A DNA stretch of 64,000 nucleotides. Origin: Silurus meridionalis (Eukaryota; Chordata; Actinopteri; Siluriformes; Siluridae). The position numbers were made by a program, and so were the translations under genes. Every line of letters begins with the position of its first letter. Position 1 is the stretch's first letter. Under the pieces are notes generated by a model. That model had not been told where the DNA came from. It made no database searches and saw only the letters and a program-made list of their open reading frames with translations. Shown here piece after piece: positions 10,190-22,140 of the stretch. The stretch covers positions 17,355,025 through 17,419,024 of the forward strand of contig NC_060893.1 of the NCBI RefSeq assembly GCF_014805685.1. Direction: 5' to 3'.

Positions 10190-12380
10190 GTCCTGCTCAA
10201 GTGTGTGTGCATGTGTATGTTCAGATAAAAATTTCTCTATGCACAATTAATCTTACTTAGTTATCATTCTAATTAATATTAACTAATAGAATTTGTCTTT
10301 GAACCTGCAAAGATAAATCTATTTTTTTTTCAAAAACTCTGAGAAACTTTAATGAACTCTGACCAATTAAATAACAAATCTGAAACAAAACACTTTGCAA
10401 CTTAAATTATCTGACTAGCTTCTTATTAAACATGTCAAATGACAGCTATCTCGTAAAGTAATTGGAATTAATGGAACAGGATGTGCTCAAGTATTGACAG
10501 GAAGGGCAATCAGTTCATTGCCAAATGAACAATCATGTAGCAGTGGCTGGACTAAAAATATTAGCCAATTTGATCTTTTTGCTTGTGTTTAAATTCATCA
10601 TTTGCGTGCATTAGGCTTGTCTTGCTCAGTCACAAAGAGAAAAGGTAAATTAATGGGATCTTTTGGAACGTGTATACACAAACACAACCATTCTTCTTAC
10701 TCTTGTAACAAACTCCGTTGGTTGAGTGGCTTTGGCATTGTTATTTCACTGACAAATAATAAAAAAAAAGACTTGAAAGGAAGAGAAATTGGTCTCTGCA
10801 TGCACGTTTTCCACAGGCAAAGAAAAGCAAATTTATGTGTGAATGCATTCAGTTTTGTGAGCAAGACGAATCTGTGCTCAAGCAGGACAATTTTGTAAGA
10901 GAGAGAATCGTTATTGAAGATTAAAATATAGTGCTCTCAACTCAAGCAGAAAAGCAACACCTCAGAACAAAACTTGCTTCACCATGAAGGTATTCCGATT
11001 ATCATTACATACCAAATAAAACGTTTAGTTTTTGTGAATCATCAATATAATTAATACAAACATTTTTTTTTCTTTTTTGTTTGAGGTATTTTGCTACAAG
11101 AGAGGAAACCAATCAAATTAAACAACAAAAAAATAAATAGATTAATAAATGAATAAGGGTACAACTCAATCAATTGATCCATCAATCAATCTGCTAGCCC
11201 TCCTGTGGTAGATGTACTCAATTCCTTGACCATTAAATGTAAAGAAAATATATGTTCCCCTGATATACTGTCAGTCAAACTATTTATTTTCTGCTCATAG
11301 TCTGGTTCAACTGACATTTATTTACATCCATAATTTTTCAATTACAGTGATGATCTCCGAATTCTCCAACTGCACCAAGCATCACTGCATCCTTTTGATT
11401 TCCTCTCCTTGTAAAAAAAAAAATCTGTCATTTTTCCCTTCAATTATAGGTATAGTAATTCTTAGCCTTACTTGATGATTACAGCAGAACTGTTTGACTG
11501 TTCATATTTTTAGATGTTGCTGACATACAGTGCTACAGCATCTCTGTGTTCTCATGACAGCATCTCTTAAGACCAACCTCATGTTCCTCTTGGGGAAGAC
11601 AAATCTAGGACAAAGTCTCCACATTCCCAGCATTTGAGTGCTTTAATGAGAGCAGATATGTCGACTTCATTAGAGCCAGAAGCTGCAGAACATTTGTGAG
11701 TGAAGTAGTTTGCAAGCATGTTCTTTCATCGGTCTGCGTTTCAGGTCCTCACCTCCGCATTTGTTTGCCTCAATTTCTTTCTCAATTTGCACTTTTGTTA
11801 TGCCTATATCCAAAGATCACTTTTATTTCTATTAAAACACATTGCACATGAATGCATTAATGGAATGAAAGGTATATTATTATAGCCTTCAATCTTTTTA
11901 ATGCGGTTTCATTTCCTATCTGATGGTTTTATCTGTTATCATACAGTGGGTCATTAAGAAGCTATTTGCTCTTCTATTTCATTTTACATCATTTTTTTAT
12001 TACCTTGTACTACATTTATGCACCTAATACAAAGTGAGTGAGTGTGTATATGTGTGTTCAGACACAGGCCTGAGAAAGGTTATAAAATTATAATCATGAC
12101 TGGTCAACTATGGGGATCAAAAAGAGCAACATAAATCTCAATAAATTCTTTAAACCACAAACAAGACAAGGGAAGAGATTAGGAAAGGAGAGGTGAAGAC
12201 AGGATAGAGAATTTACAGAGAAGAGAAGGAGGATGGAGAACAGAGCTGGAGAGTGTAACACAGGATGATCCTGACAGCGAGAGATTGATAGGCGCTCATG
12301 TTCAAGGCCTGGAGGGCGATGCCAGATTAGGCACCTGAGTCTCTTGCCTTTGCTCATAGTCATAAAACACATGTGCGTGC
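10190..12380. other. Unassigned DNA
   Basis: No gene or repeat family was recognised. The stretch around 11540-11800 is less AT-rich than its surroundings and has no obvious repeats, so it could be conserved non-coding sequence, but I cannot show that. Confidence 0.4.
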
Positions 12381-12381
12381 G

Positions 12382-12393
12382 CACACACACACG

Positions 12394-12458
<65 letters not shown>
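12382..12458 (+). repeat. (CA)n microsatellite
   Basis: About 75 bases of CA, with a few CG interruptions in the first 20 bases. Confidence 0.95.
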
Positions 12459-12459
<1 letters not shown>

Positions 12460-12679
12460 CTGTAACATTTGAGACATATTTTCACTGACTGTTTTCGAAG
12501 ACAAAAAATGCAATATAATCCTTAACGCTTTTGTTCATATTTACATACTCAATCCAAGGGTTCATTCTATGTGCATTACTTGATTTATTTATTTTTTGTC
12601 AACTATTTGACATGATGGATTGTTTAGCTTTTAAAATATTTTTCTGGAATTGCTGTCATAACAAAGCTTACTAATATCA

Positions 12680-13520
12680 GGTCCTTCCGTTCAGCCTTGC
12701 ACTCTCACCCCGCATCTTCACAAAGTGTGTGGATGTGGCTCTGGCTCCTCTGAGGCTCCGGGGTATCTACATACTGAACTATATCAACGACTGTTGATAT
12801 TAGCTTGATCAGAGCATCTGGCAACCTGATATCGAGATGTTGTTCTCGTCCATATGAAGGAAATGGGGGGAAGACTAAACGCCATGAATAGTGTACTTTC
12901 TTTGGTACAGAGAACCACCTATCTAGACGTAGTGTGGGATTTGGACGTTATGCAGGCACAGCTGTCTCCTGCATGAGTGGAGTCTATCTACACGACCGTT
13001 AAGAATGTAAGAGAAGGCCAGCTACTCACCATGAAGCAGTTTCAAAGGCTGCTAGGTCTGGTGGCAGCTGCATCTAATGTGGTGCCACTTGGCCCCCTAT
13101 ACATGCGACCCCTACAGTGGTGTCTCAGGAACAGCGGGTTCTCCTGAAAGGGCAACCTACTCCACACAATCAAGGTCACGCGGCGAGCATTTCGGTTCTC
13201 AGACATTTGAAAAGATCCCGGGTTCCTGTTACAGGGCCCCGTGTTGGGGGCTCTGTGTCGCTGCATAATGCTAATGACGGATGCCTACCTTACGGTTTGG
13301 GGGGTGGTCATGAGGGTCCACTCCGCTCAAGGTCTATGGAAAGGGCACCTTCTCTTATGGCACATCAACTGCCTGGAGATGCTGGCCGTGCTAGCATTTA
13401 AGTATTTCCTCTCAGACATAAGGGACCATCATTTGCTGGGCCATAACAACAACACATCGGTGGTCTCCTACATCAACCACAAGGGGCATCTGCGCTTTTG
13501 CCTCCTTTACAAGCTGGCAT
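12680..13520 (+). pseudogene. DIRS reverse transcriptase / RNase H remnant
   Basis: The first part reads TKCVDVALAPLRLRGIYIL and then NYIND at about 12776-12790, where the catalytic YxDD box is expected; the first aspartate is replaced by asparagine. MKQFQRLLGLVAAASNV follows at about 13030-13080. After a frame change, LMTDAYLTVWGV, HINCLEMLAVLAFKYFL and NNTSVVSYINHKG (13270-13485) form a DIRS RNase H with its acidic residues partly preserved. It would have copied element RNA into DNA in the cytoplasm or nucleus. Stops near 12793 and frame changes make it inactive. Confidence 0.75.
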
Positions 13521-13699
13521 GACAGATTCTTGTGCTGGATACAATGGTACAGGTGTGGCCGAGGCTCCACTTGTTTGCCTTTTCCCCTGTGGCGCTGCTC
13601 CTGGGAGTTATGAAGAAAAGGTAAACCTTCTCAAACACCCTCCCTGGGAGATTCCTCCCAGGGGGAACCTTCTCTCTTTGAAGCTTTGCTTCCCCCTCA

Positions 13700-14670
13700 A
13701 CCTAAGTTGTGGAGGCTGTGGCCCCTGAGGGGGCACAGCTCTTAGCCACTGGTCTCTTGGCCGAGGTTGCAGAGACCATTCTTCAATCCAGAGCTCCCTC
13801 CACAAGGTGGTTGAATGCCGCAAAGTGGTGCCTGTTCACTACATGGTGTGTAGTGAACTTAGACCCAGTTAATTGCCCGGTTGACCCAGTGCTGGGATTT
13901 ATCTTAGAACAGTTCATCAAAGGGCTGTCTCCTTCCACCTAAAGGTTTATGTGTCCGCTATTGCGGCTTATCTGGCTCCGCTTGCTGAGAAGTAAGGAAA
14001 AAACCTGTTAGTGACACATTTCCTCTGTGGTACCCTGAGGCCTTGGGTGCGACCCAGAGTGCCTGTATGGGACCTGGCCATTGTTCTGGAGGCCTTGTCT
14101 AAGCCTCCTTTCGAGCCCCTGTCCGAAGTGCCCTTAAGATTTTTAACAGTCAAGATTGTTTTTCTACTGGCAAACTCCTATTTAAGGAGGGTTGGGACCT
14201 TCATGCCCTTTCCGTGAGCCTTTCCTGTCTCGAGTTTAACCCAGGCATGGCTAGTGCCTTACACTTCCCCAGACCGGGTAGGGCAAGGACTGGACATATA
14301 CGTCCGCAGAACAGAACTGTGGAGGAAGTTGGAGCAGCTGTTTGTCTGCTATGGCCCTCTGAGGAGAGGTCTCCCTGCGAATAGGCAGACCCTTGGCAGA
14401 TAAATTGTGGATGCTATTTCTTCCTCTTATGGGACCTCTGGTCTGCCCGCTTCCTTCGAGGTCAGAGTGCACTCCACTCGAAATGTGGCAGCCACTAAGG
14501 CCTTGTCCTCTGGAGTTTCCCTCCAAGACATTTACAATGCTGTGGGCTGGTCCACCCCACTGACCCTTGCAGGTTCTATAGCCTCGACCTCTGTGCCACT
14601 CCTGACCCCTCTGTCCTTTGACCTAGCTGTGCCCATCCACACTAGGTATGGCTTGGTCAGTCTGTCATGA
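13700..14670 (+). pseudogene. DIRS tyrosine recombinase remnant
   Basis: Blocks appear in order. AETILQSRAPSTRWLNAAKW at about 13764-13830 is the N-terminal part. LDPVNCPVDPVLGF follows. PPFEPLSEVPLRFLTVKIVF is at about 14105-14165. YLRRVG carries the likely first catalytic Arg, and VHSTRNVAATKALSSGVSL is at about 14467-14523 with His 14470-14472 and Arg 14479-14481 (HxxR box). AVGWSTPLT follows, where a nucleophilic tyrosine is expected somewhat further on. The C-terminal frame is open from 14407 to 14670, but upstream shifts break the protein. Function is inferred from the family. Confidence 0.75.
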
Positions 14671-14674
14671 TTGA

Positions 14675-14870
14675 ACACTTGTTCCCAAAGCAGTGTTGAT
14701 GCAGCTGAAGAAAGTGTTCATATGTAACCCTGTTTTCCTGAGTGAACAAGATGCTGAATCTTCAGGCCACACTCCCTGCATCCCTGTGAGCACTTCTTAC
14801 GCTATCGAAGATAGCGACATCTCCACCACGTTTCCTTATAGCCTCCTGTTCATGATGTCACTGTACGTAC
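14675..14870 (+). repeat. DIRS copy c internal complementary region and partial right repeat
   Basis: GTTCCCAAAGCAGTGTTG, GCAGCTGAAG, CATATGTAACC and GAACAAGATGCTG follow one another here. They match, in reverse complement, the same series in copy d (34940-35045). After a spacer, TATAGCCTCCTGTTCATGATG (14839-14859) matches the GTGACGTCA block of the terminal repeat. The outer tip is missing. Confidence 0.6.
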
Positions 14871-14880
14871 TGTACACAGT

Positions 14881-16222
14881 CACATAATTAAGGTGGAGGT
14901 GCAAAACATGGAAAGGAAAAAAAAAGAAAAAAGAACATTAATCAACAAGGCAAATAAACAATAAATAAAACCTGGAACATGGAATGTGACACAAGATTGT
15001 GATACAAAGAGTGTGATGCAAAGTAAGTTTTTAAACAAGTGCTAATTAGATGTAAATGTGAATCAGGAACACAATCACATGACACATTGCAGTGAGGTGC
15101 TGTGGCTAATGGGAAACATAAAAATATTTCAGACACTTTTGGTACTAACTAGCCTTTTTTCTTTATACCAATATGCACTGTTATTATAAGTTAAACAGTT
15201 ATTTTGCAGTTAATACATGTAGAATATCAAGAGTCATTAAAAATAAAATAACTAGCACAAATTCACCAAACTGAAAAAACAAATGCATTCTGAATAAACT
15301 TCTCCTGCATTGATCCAAGGTTTGGCATCAACATATTTGAGGACATGCAAATCTTTTCATAAGGTAATTTTTTTTACTGGAATTCTAAGTGTCAGAATAA
15401 ACAGCCTGGGTAAACATGTAGGATCAGATGTACACATTAGAAAATCAACCTATTAGATATATTCAAAGGTTGACTTGACATATACTCTACAGTACACACT
15501 GGTTGAATTGTGACTGAGCATGTGTTTGTATGTGTGTGTACTGTAGGTAGAGCATGGTTGCATTGAATGTGTATCGTATCGCTCCACTGCCTGGGTTCGC
15601 AATGTGTTTCCAAGGAAACAGACTTTGGTTAGAATCAACCAGCATACTGGCATACTGACAGATTGCACACACACTCAAACACACTACACCAGAAGCCATG
15701 CCTTCGAATACAAGAAGTGGGATTTTATTTTAAGACATGCTTCACCAGTAACATGCCCGAACACTGGGGACAATCTGACAGAGCCCTGTTCAGATTGCTA
15801 ACAAGAACAATAAAGTGTTCAGTCAAAAATCAGGAATCAAAATCCCTATAAGATGTAATTGAGTTAAGAATTGAAAAAAATCAGATGCATTTCTTTAATT
15901 TCTATGTAGTCCAAGTCTAGTCATATGTCCCTACACTCGGAAAGATAGATCATTTTATACATCAATTCATGAGAAACGAGTACCTAGCTGCCCTTAGCTT
16001 TAGTATCCGTGTGGGATCAATGTGTTTTTTTTTTTGTGCTTTAGGAAATTACCCTTAAAATCCAATTGGGGATACTGCAGAAAGTGTCAGAGTGTGGAGA
16101 GCTTTATTGAGTTCAAACATTGCATAATAGCAGTTAGGTTAAATACCAAGTCACTCGCCAGGAACACCAAATATTCTTATAACACATCAGTGTGTAGAAT
16201 GCCTATTCAACCTGGATTCTTG
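14881..16222. other. Unassigned DNA
   Basis: AT-rich, with no gene or repeat family recognised. Confidence 0.4.
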
Positions 16223-16224
16223 CA

Positions 16225-16330
16225 GCTAACAACCCAATCAAATAAAATTTTATTTGTCACATACACATACATACAGAGTACGACATGCAGTGAAATGCTT
16301 TTTACGACGGTCCGGCATGAGGGAATAGGA
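16225..16330 (+). repeat. Possible dispersed teleost repeat fragment
   Basis: The phrase AAATTTTATTTGTCACATAC, followed by CAGTGAAATGCTTTTTACGA, resembles a sequence I associate with dispersed repeats in teleost genomes. I cannot assign a superfamily. No coding sequence accompanies it, and its boundaries are uncertain. Confidence 0.35.
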
Positions 16331-16334
16331 TGAG

Positions 16335-18570
16335 GAGGGGAAAAAATAGCAGTCATTCAAAAAAGCAAACCCATTCAAAATTCCTATCTATTCTGTCTTT
16401 AAATTATTTTTTTTCAACATGTTGTAATGTTATAGGCACAAATGACACATATATTGCCAAATCCCAGTTAAATAAATAAATAAATGAATAAAAACTGAAG
16501 AGATACCCCTGACACAACAAAACACGACAATAAAGACATTCAGATTGGGACAGACTACGCCAATGTTTGGATTAAACTGTGCCAGATGTCTGTATCACCC
16601 CATTTATAATTGTCTAGTGGAAGTTAGATGTCCACATGCCAGGTGGAATGTGAGGAGTAGAAGACAAAAGTTGTCCCATAATTGCCATATGTCTGTCCCC
16701 TACAGCAGCAGTTAAACTTAATGAATTAAAAAAAATCGTATCATTGTCCATCTGTCCGAACAATAAAAAGACAAGCTCAACAGATTGATTAGAGAAATGC
16801 ATCACCTAGATGCACTTATTTCCAGTTGACCTTTGATGAGCTTACTTTATCAAATTCAGTATTATTTGAAAAAGTTTCCAAACTTTGGTATTTTCATAGC
16901 TGGCTTGTTATAGACTGAGACATCTGTAATACACAGGAATATACTAATTAAAAGCACTCTTTGCATACACATGGATTTTTAGAAATATCTTCAAACAAAC
17001 AGCTCTAAACATCTGTATACAATGCAGATGTCTTGCAGCCAATGTGCCCTATAATGAGTTTGAGTGATTCTAATTCTTTTTAAAGCACAGGATCTACACT
17101 GTCATTATGACTTTGTTATATATTCTCCACTAGTTATGAAAAAATGTCCTGGTGGTCAGGATTTAAAGTAGAATGGAAGAGAGAACAAAGCAGAGTATCA
17201 GGTGACTAATCAAGTGTGGCACTGTTGATTACAATTCTAACCCCCATTAGCTATTTCACAGGTGTATCTGACTCAGTAGCTTTTTGAACACATACATATA
17301 CATCTGTCATTAAAGAAACATTAAGTGATTTAATGTTTTAAATCCATAATAAGGTGGCTGTATTTAACTTTTTTCCCCCAAAATATAGTAATTAATTTAA
17401 CAATTAGCTCACAGTGAACAAGCAGCACCTAGGATAGTTATTTATTAATGTATCTATTTATTTATATCAAATAAATGTGTATATGAAATAAAAATGTCTG
17501 TGGTGAGGGACAGTAATATGACCAATTTGGATTATTAAGGAACATTGAGAGAAAATTGGATGCGATTTTTTCTTCTTTTTTTTTGGACATAAATCAATCT
17601 GACTTTTAGACTTTTTATTTCTAACAGCACACAAGTGATACTAAAAGGATATACTAAATTGTGCCTGTAATGTATGTATGTATTGTCCTTTACTGCAGTT
17701 CGGATAATGTATCTGCTGAGTAACTGATAAGAAAGTAGCAGGAACCCTTCCTGACCTCTTCAATCCTCTTCTTGATTCTATCTCTGTCTTAGGCAGCATT
17801 AGTGAAAAGGGACTGAAAATCCTTAGAAGGTGGCTTGAGGTCAGATTCCTGTGAATGTTAAAAGGTTTCATATGGGATTGTGTGTTTGATAAATGCATGT
17901 CTCCTGCAGGATAGAGAAGACTGATACAGCCCTATAGCACTGCAGGTCACATATGATCTGTCACTCAGCTGAAACCTGAGTGTATTGTGATGTATGTGTA
18001 TGTGTGGTGTATGTGGGTATGTACCTGAACCTGTCCATATTTATCTCTCAGTTGATTCCTCTTGATTATGAGGACCTATCCTTATCATGTAAGTTGCTGA
18101 ATGACTCTAAATAATGGCTGTCACTCAGTTCTCAGCATGCTGTCTATGATTTAGATTTTAAAATCACAGTTTCTTCTACAGATTGGCATGCATTTTTTGC
18201 TAAATGTTTCAGTCATTTGATTCTGATGTACTTTATATTTGCAGTATATGACAAAACCTTTCAGGCACTTGACCATAACACCCATATGTGTCTCTTTACA
18301 AACTGCTGGCACAAAGTTGGAGACACAGTATTGTTTAGAAAGTCTTTTCAATAAGTTTTCTCCTTGCTGGAACTAAGAAGCCCAAACCTGTTCTAGTATA
18401 ACAGAAATGATGTGCACAATTTGAGGTCCATGAAAACATGATGTGTCATGGTGTGCCCTGGAACAACCTTTGTTATAAACTGAATTGCTGGCTAAACCCC
18501 AGACTGCTCAATCATACTTAAGGATAAGATGGTTAGACTATCGTATATACTAAGGTAAATATTTCAAAAG
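16335..18570. other. Unassigned AT-rich DNA
   Basis: No gene or mobile element was recognised. Short AAAT-type runs occur near 16470-16490 and a TGTATG-rich stretch near 17985-18020. Confidence 0.45.
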
Positions 18571-18574
18571 AAGC

Positions 18575-18722
18575 ACACTAAAGTATTTTCAAAATGCTGG
18601 TCTAAGCATTTCAGGTGAAATATGAAAGCATGCTTTTCATATATTGTTTCAAAAACTTTAAGAAAAGTACATTACTGTATTTTCAGTATGCTCATCTAAG
18701 CATTTTAGGTGAAATACACTAG
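18575..18722 (+). repeat. Two imperfect direct repeats, about 95 bp apart
   Basis: A phrase built on GTATTTTCAAAATGCTGGTC and TAAGCATTTCAGGTGAAATA at 18583-18624 returns at about 18678-18718 as GTATTTTCAGTATGCTCATC and TAAGCATTTTAGGTGAAATA. A weaker third version lies beyond the Tc1-type element at 19262-19370. The three copies may be one older repeat that the transposon entered. Confidence 0.5.
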
Positions 18723-18726
18723 CGTA

Positions 18727-19262
18727 CACTAAATGCACAAAAGTACTGAGACACTGGACTTTTCCAGCCAGATGTGTTTTTTCCTGAAACTGTAATCATA
18801 AAGATGAGGGCAAACTGTATAGTATGTCTTTAGATGAAGAAGCATAAAATTTTGCAATCACTTGAACAAGGAGACTCAAACTTGTAAGAGCATGTCAATG
18901 CCCCTGTGCACAATGCCAGCTTCTTGAGGATATGGTTTACATGGTTTGAAGTGGAAGATCTAGCTATAGCTTTCTGAACCCAACCCTATTGAACACCTTT
19001 AGGTTGAATTGGAATGCTGAATGCACTCCAGGCCTTCTCACTCTACATCAGTACCTGACTGTACTAACACCTTTTTGGATAAATGAGTCCCCACAAATCT
19101 CCACAAGCACACTCCTAATTCAAGTGGAACATCTTCCAAGAAGAATGAAGGCTATTATACAATAACAGCAAATGAGGAGTAAATGTGAAGTGGGATGTTC
19201 AAAAAGCACAAACAAATATTATGGTAGTGTGTACAAAAACGTGTGTCCATATACCTGTAGTG
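18727..19262 (+). mobile_element. Degenerate non-autonomous Tc1/mariner element
   Basis: TA flanks (18725-18726 and 19263-19264) enclose a 536-bp element. Its ends, CACTAAATGCACAAAAGTAC and the reverse complement of GTGTCCATATACCTGTAGTG, are roughly inverted. A coding scrap PNPIEHL, stop, VELEC at about 18979-19014 matches the catalytic-glutamate block of Tc1-like transposases (Glu codon 18991-18993). Upstream catalytic parts are missing. Halves of the same family lie at 39965-40214 (3' half) and 42141-42370 (5' half, duplicated at 43284-43513). Confidence 0.6.
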
Positions 19263-19264
19263 TA

Positions 19265-20160
19265 TTTCTAAGATGCTGGTGTTTTAAAAAAAGTATACCA
19301 GAGATTTATTTGAAATATTCTAGCCCAGCCATTTCAGGCAAATTTCAATGTGTATTTTTCATATGTTAGTTTGAATCTAACCTTTTTTCCTCCAAATTAT
19401 GCAGTCCTGTCTGTGCTACATTTAAGGTGGACTGTTAGGAAAAATGGCAGTAAAGATCTTTACTGAAACTGTGACAAACTTTTACTGATTGTTCTTGTGT
19501 TTTCTGGAGAGCTGTAAGGCAATAGAATTACACCTGTCTACATCTTAGTGACTAGGTCTCTGTCAATGCCCGTGTGCCAAAATAAGTAACACACACACAC
19601 ACTTAACTGAAGTAAAGAGAAATATAAAATAATATTTATTATTTAAAGGACTAACAGAATTAAGTAACAGCTTTATGTGCAATTTTGTTTCCTTTGTTTC
19701 CTTATTATAAATCCTGTTTAATTTTTGTAAGCTGTCAAGAAGTGTGTGGGTGTGTGTGTGCGTTTGTGTGTCCAGAAATGGCATTTAGTTCAGTAGAGGC
19801 TTGGAGAAGCATTAACAAAAAATTAATTACACTCAAATCCAACTCTATCTTTTTTTTTATTTGTTCTATTCCTCTCTGAGGATTTTCTAACCCTATACAC
19901 ACCAACTACTTTTACTGCTCTACAGAGAGACAAAAAGTGTCAGTGGTGAGAAAAAATGAGAGAAATGAATTGTACTGCATTGAGATGATGTTATAGAGTC
20001 TCTTGTTGGATGTTTTTTTCATCATTTAGTTTTAGTGCTGATCTTTAGTTTCACAAATGGCTTACATCATCATGTCCAACACGTCCCCACACTCCTTTTC
20101 CTACAGCCTTGTTCAGCCTTACAACCTGGAACTAAAGTGGATTGGTGTTGATATATGATG
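19265..20160. other. Unassigned DNA
   Basis: No gene was recognised. Short CA/GT runs lie at 19589-19602 and 19744-19772. Confidence 0.4.
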
Positions 20161-20474
20161 AAATTACTGTGGGGGAAATAATTATTTGATCCCCTGCTGA
20201 TGTGAGTTTACCCCCTTACAAAGAAATGAACAGTCTAGAATTTTTTAATAGTAGGTTCATTTTAACAGAAAGAGACAGAATATAAAAAACATTAAAAAAA
20301 AAATCCATAAAGAAAGGTTATACATCAATTTGTATTTAATCAAGTAAAATAAGTATTTGACTCCCACAGACCCAAATTGTCCCTTTAGGAAAGTACTCCT
20401 AATATCAACTTGTCATGTGTATAAAAGTCTCCAGTCACAGAATGAACCTCTTCCATTCAAACCTATCCATCATG

Positions 20475-20560
20475 ATGGGCAAGACCAAAGAGCTGTCAAA
20501 GGACATCAGGAACAAGATTGTAGACCTGCACAAGGCTGGAATGGGCTACAAGAGCATCAG
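20475..20560 (+). pseudogene. Tc1 transposase N-terminal fragment (left arm)
   Basis: A start codon pair at 20472-20477 opens [20 protein letters not shown], followed by AGMGYKSI. This is the beginning of the paired-like DNA-binding domain of a fish Tc1 transposase. The reading then crosses into sequence belonging to the opposite strand, so nothing beyond residue 28 is native. The same N-terminus is encoded on the other strand at 21150-21237. Confidence 0.75.
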
Positions 20561-20562
20561 AT

Positions 20563-21237
20563 TTTTGGTTTGGACATATGTTTTGGGTCATTGTCATATT
20601 GGAAGACCAATCCATGACCCAGAAGGTATTACAGAAGGTTCTCATCTAAGATTCTGCAGTGCATGGCCCCGTTCATGTGGTGAAGTCTTCCTTGTACCCT
20701 TAGCAGAGAAACAGCCCCAAAACAGAATGTTTCCTTCTCCTCTGTTTGACAGTGGGGATAATGTTCTTGGGGTGATATTCAGCATTTCTCTGTCTACAAA
20801 CATGGGGAGTCGAGTTGATGCCACAGAGCACAATTTTAGTATCTTCCAACCACATCACATTCTTCCAAACCCTCTCTGAATCATGTTTATCAGCAAACTT
20901 CAGACGAGCCTGTTCAGGTGCATTCTTGAGCAGATAGAGCTTGGTGTGTTACCAATGGTTTTCTTGGTGACTGTGGTCCCAGCTCCCTTCAAATCATTAA
21001 CAAATCATTAAAAAGCTTTCTCAGAATCATCCTTACCCCATGAGCTGAAATTTTGCATGGAGCTTCAGAGTGAGGGCGAATGACTTATCTTGTATTTCTT
21101 CCATTTTTTAAGTATTGCACCAACAGTGGTCTCTTTCTCACCAAGCCTTTTGCTGATGGTCTTGTAGCCCATTCCAACCTTGTGCAGATCTACAATCTTG
21201 TCCCTGGCATCCTTTGACAGCTCCTTGCTGGGGGTAG
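20563..21237 (-). pseudogene. Tc1-like transposase remnant (right arm)
   Basis: Read on the minus strand from 21237: [20 protein letters not shown], then [18 protein letters not shown] (DNA-binding domain). Further on, ARLKFADKH and VMWLEDTKI lie where WSDET is expected, so the first catalytic Asp position is altered. [12 protein letters not shown] follows, then QYDNDPKH near 20578-20600, which keeps the second catalytic Asp. The sequence stops there. The catalytic Glu block and native 3' end are absent, and there are several stops. It cannot encode an active enzyme. Confidence 0.7.
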
Positions 21238-21423
21238 GGGATCAAATACTTATTTCACTTGATCAAAAACAAAATCATTTATATATAATATGAATGTATT
21301 TTTGAGGGGGATTATTTTTTAAATTCTTTTTTTTTTTGTTAAAATAAAACTACCATAACATTCTACACTGTTAATTTCTTTATGTGAGGGTAAATTCACA
21401 AAATAATTATTTTCCCCACTATA

Positions 21424-21940
21424 CACAAACATTGCATATAATACTAAACTAAGAAAATCTATCTATCATCTATCAATGTTTACATGCAAATCTCTTGGCA
21501 AAGCTGGCCTAATTATGTATTTTGTTTATGTAAAATGACTCAAAACCAGGATAGTAAACATACCTCTAAATTTACTGAGGTCTACTTTAAGAAACAAAAC
21601 TTGAAGCTTTTAGAATGTATCTCAACAAAATATTATTTAGATAGACCTCAAGCTTTTACAATGGTCCAAAACTCAGAACCAGAAACATTCAACTATGGTT
21701 TTTTTTTTCCCTAATACAGAATTTGAAAATGTACATCATATACATGAGGGCTGTTTAAAGCTTTGCTTACATTTGAAGGTACTTCCCACAATTCTCACCA
21801 TAGTGTTAAATAATATACAATTATAAATATAATGAAATAAGAATAATTAGAGTCATGTGATCCCATCTAAATACACCAGGTTCTGGAAAGTCCATTGTTT
21901 TAGACAACTATTTCAGGACAATGTATTGAAAAATCAGTAA
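21424..21940. other. Unassigned AT-rich DNA
   Basis: No gene or repeat family was recognised. Confidence 0.4.
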
Positions 21941-21942
21941 TC

Positions 21943-22140
21943 TGTCAGGGAACCACCAGCCAAGCTTCCCCTCTGCACTTAGCACACTCGCAGCACCTCG
22001 CCTTCATACTAATCAACTTCACCTGTCTCCAATCTACACCCTTGCTTTATAAGGACACCGTTCTCACTCACTCACTGTCCGATCTACAGTTAATTCTGGC
22101 AATCATCCCTGGACTACCAGTGTTTCGGAGTATACTCGTG
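21943..22140 (+). repeat. LTR-like fragment
   Basis: The stretch opens TGTCAGGGAACCACC and is richer in C and T than its surroundings. It includes TTTATAAGG (a possible TATA element at about 22045) followed by TCACTCACTCACTGTCCG. This combination resembles the start and U3/R region of a fish Ty3/gypsy-type LTR. No 3' half, primer site or coding region follows; RTE LINE sequence begins instead. A similar LTR 3' half lies at 59045-59300, but I cannot show the two belong to one family. Confidence 0.4.

Larger units (their letters stand above)
12660..14880 (+). mobile_element. DIRS-type element, copy c (5' truncated)
   Basis: This plus-strand DIRS remnant begins in the reverse transcriptase and continues through RNase H and the tyrosine recombinase to an internal complementary region (about 14675-14760) and part of the right terminal repeat (about 14836-14865). 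ORF1 and the left repeat are missing. It has more protein-like sequence than copy b but is broken by several stops and shifts. It belongs to the same broad family as copies a, b and d, but is diverged from them in the terminal repeat. Confidence 0.8.
20167..21421. mobile_element. Fold-back Tc1-like element
   Basis: The ends are Tc1-type (TGGGGGAAATAATTATTTG at left, and the reverse complement of AAATAATTATTTTCCCCAC at right) and TA flanks both sides (20165-20166 and 21422-21423). The left part, on the plus strand, contains the terminal repeat, leader and first 28 or so codons of a transposase (20475-20560). From about 20563 to 21237 the same transposase runs on the minus strand, beginning with the same N-terminal codons near 21237. 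So both ends are 5' ends, and the 3' third of a normal element has been replaced by an inverted 5' end. Confidence 0.75.

Noticed and set aside
12094..12513. A 139-codon minus-strand frame
   Set aside because: It runs through a CA microsatellite and has no recognisable residues on either side.
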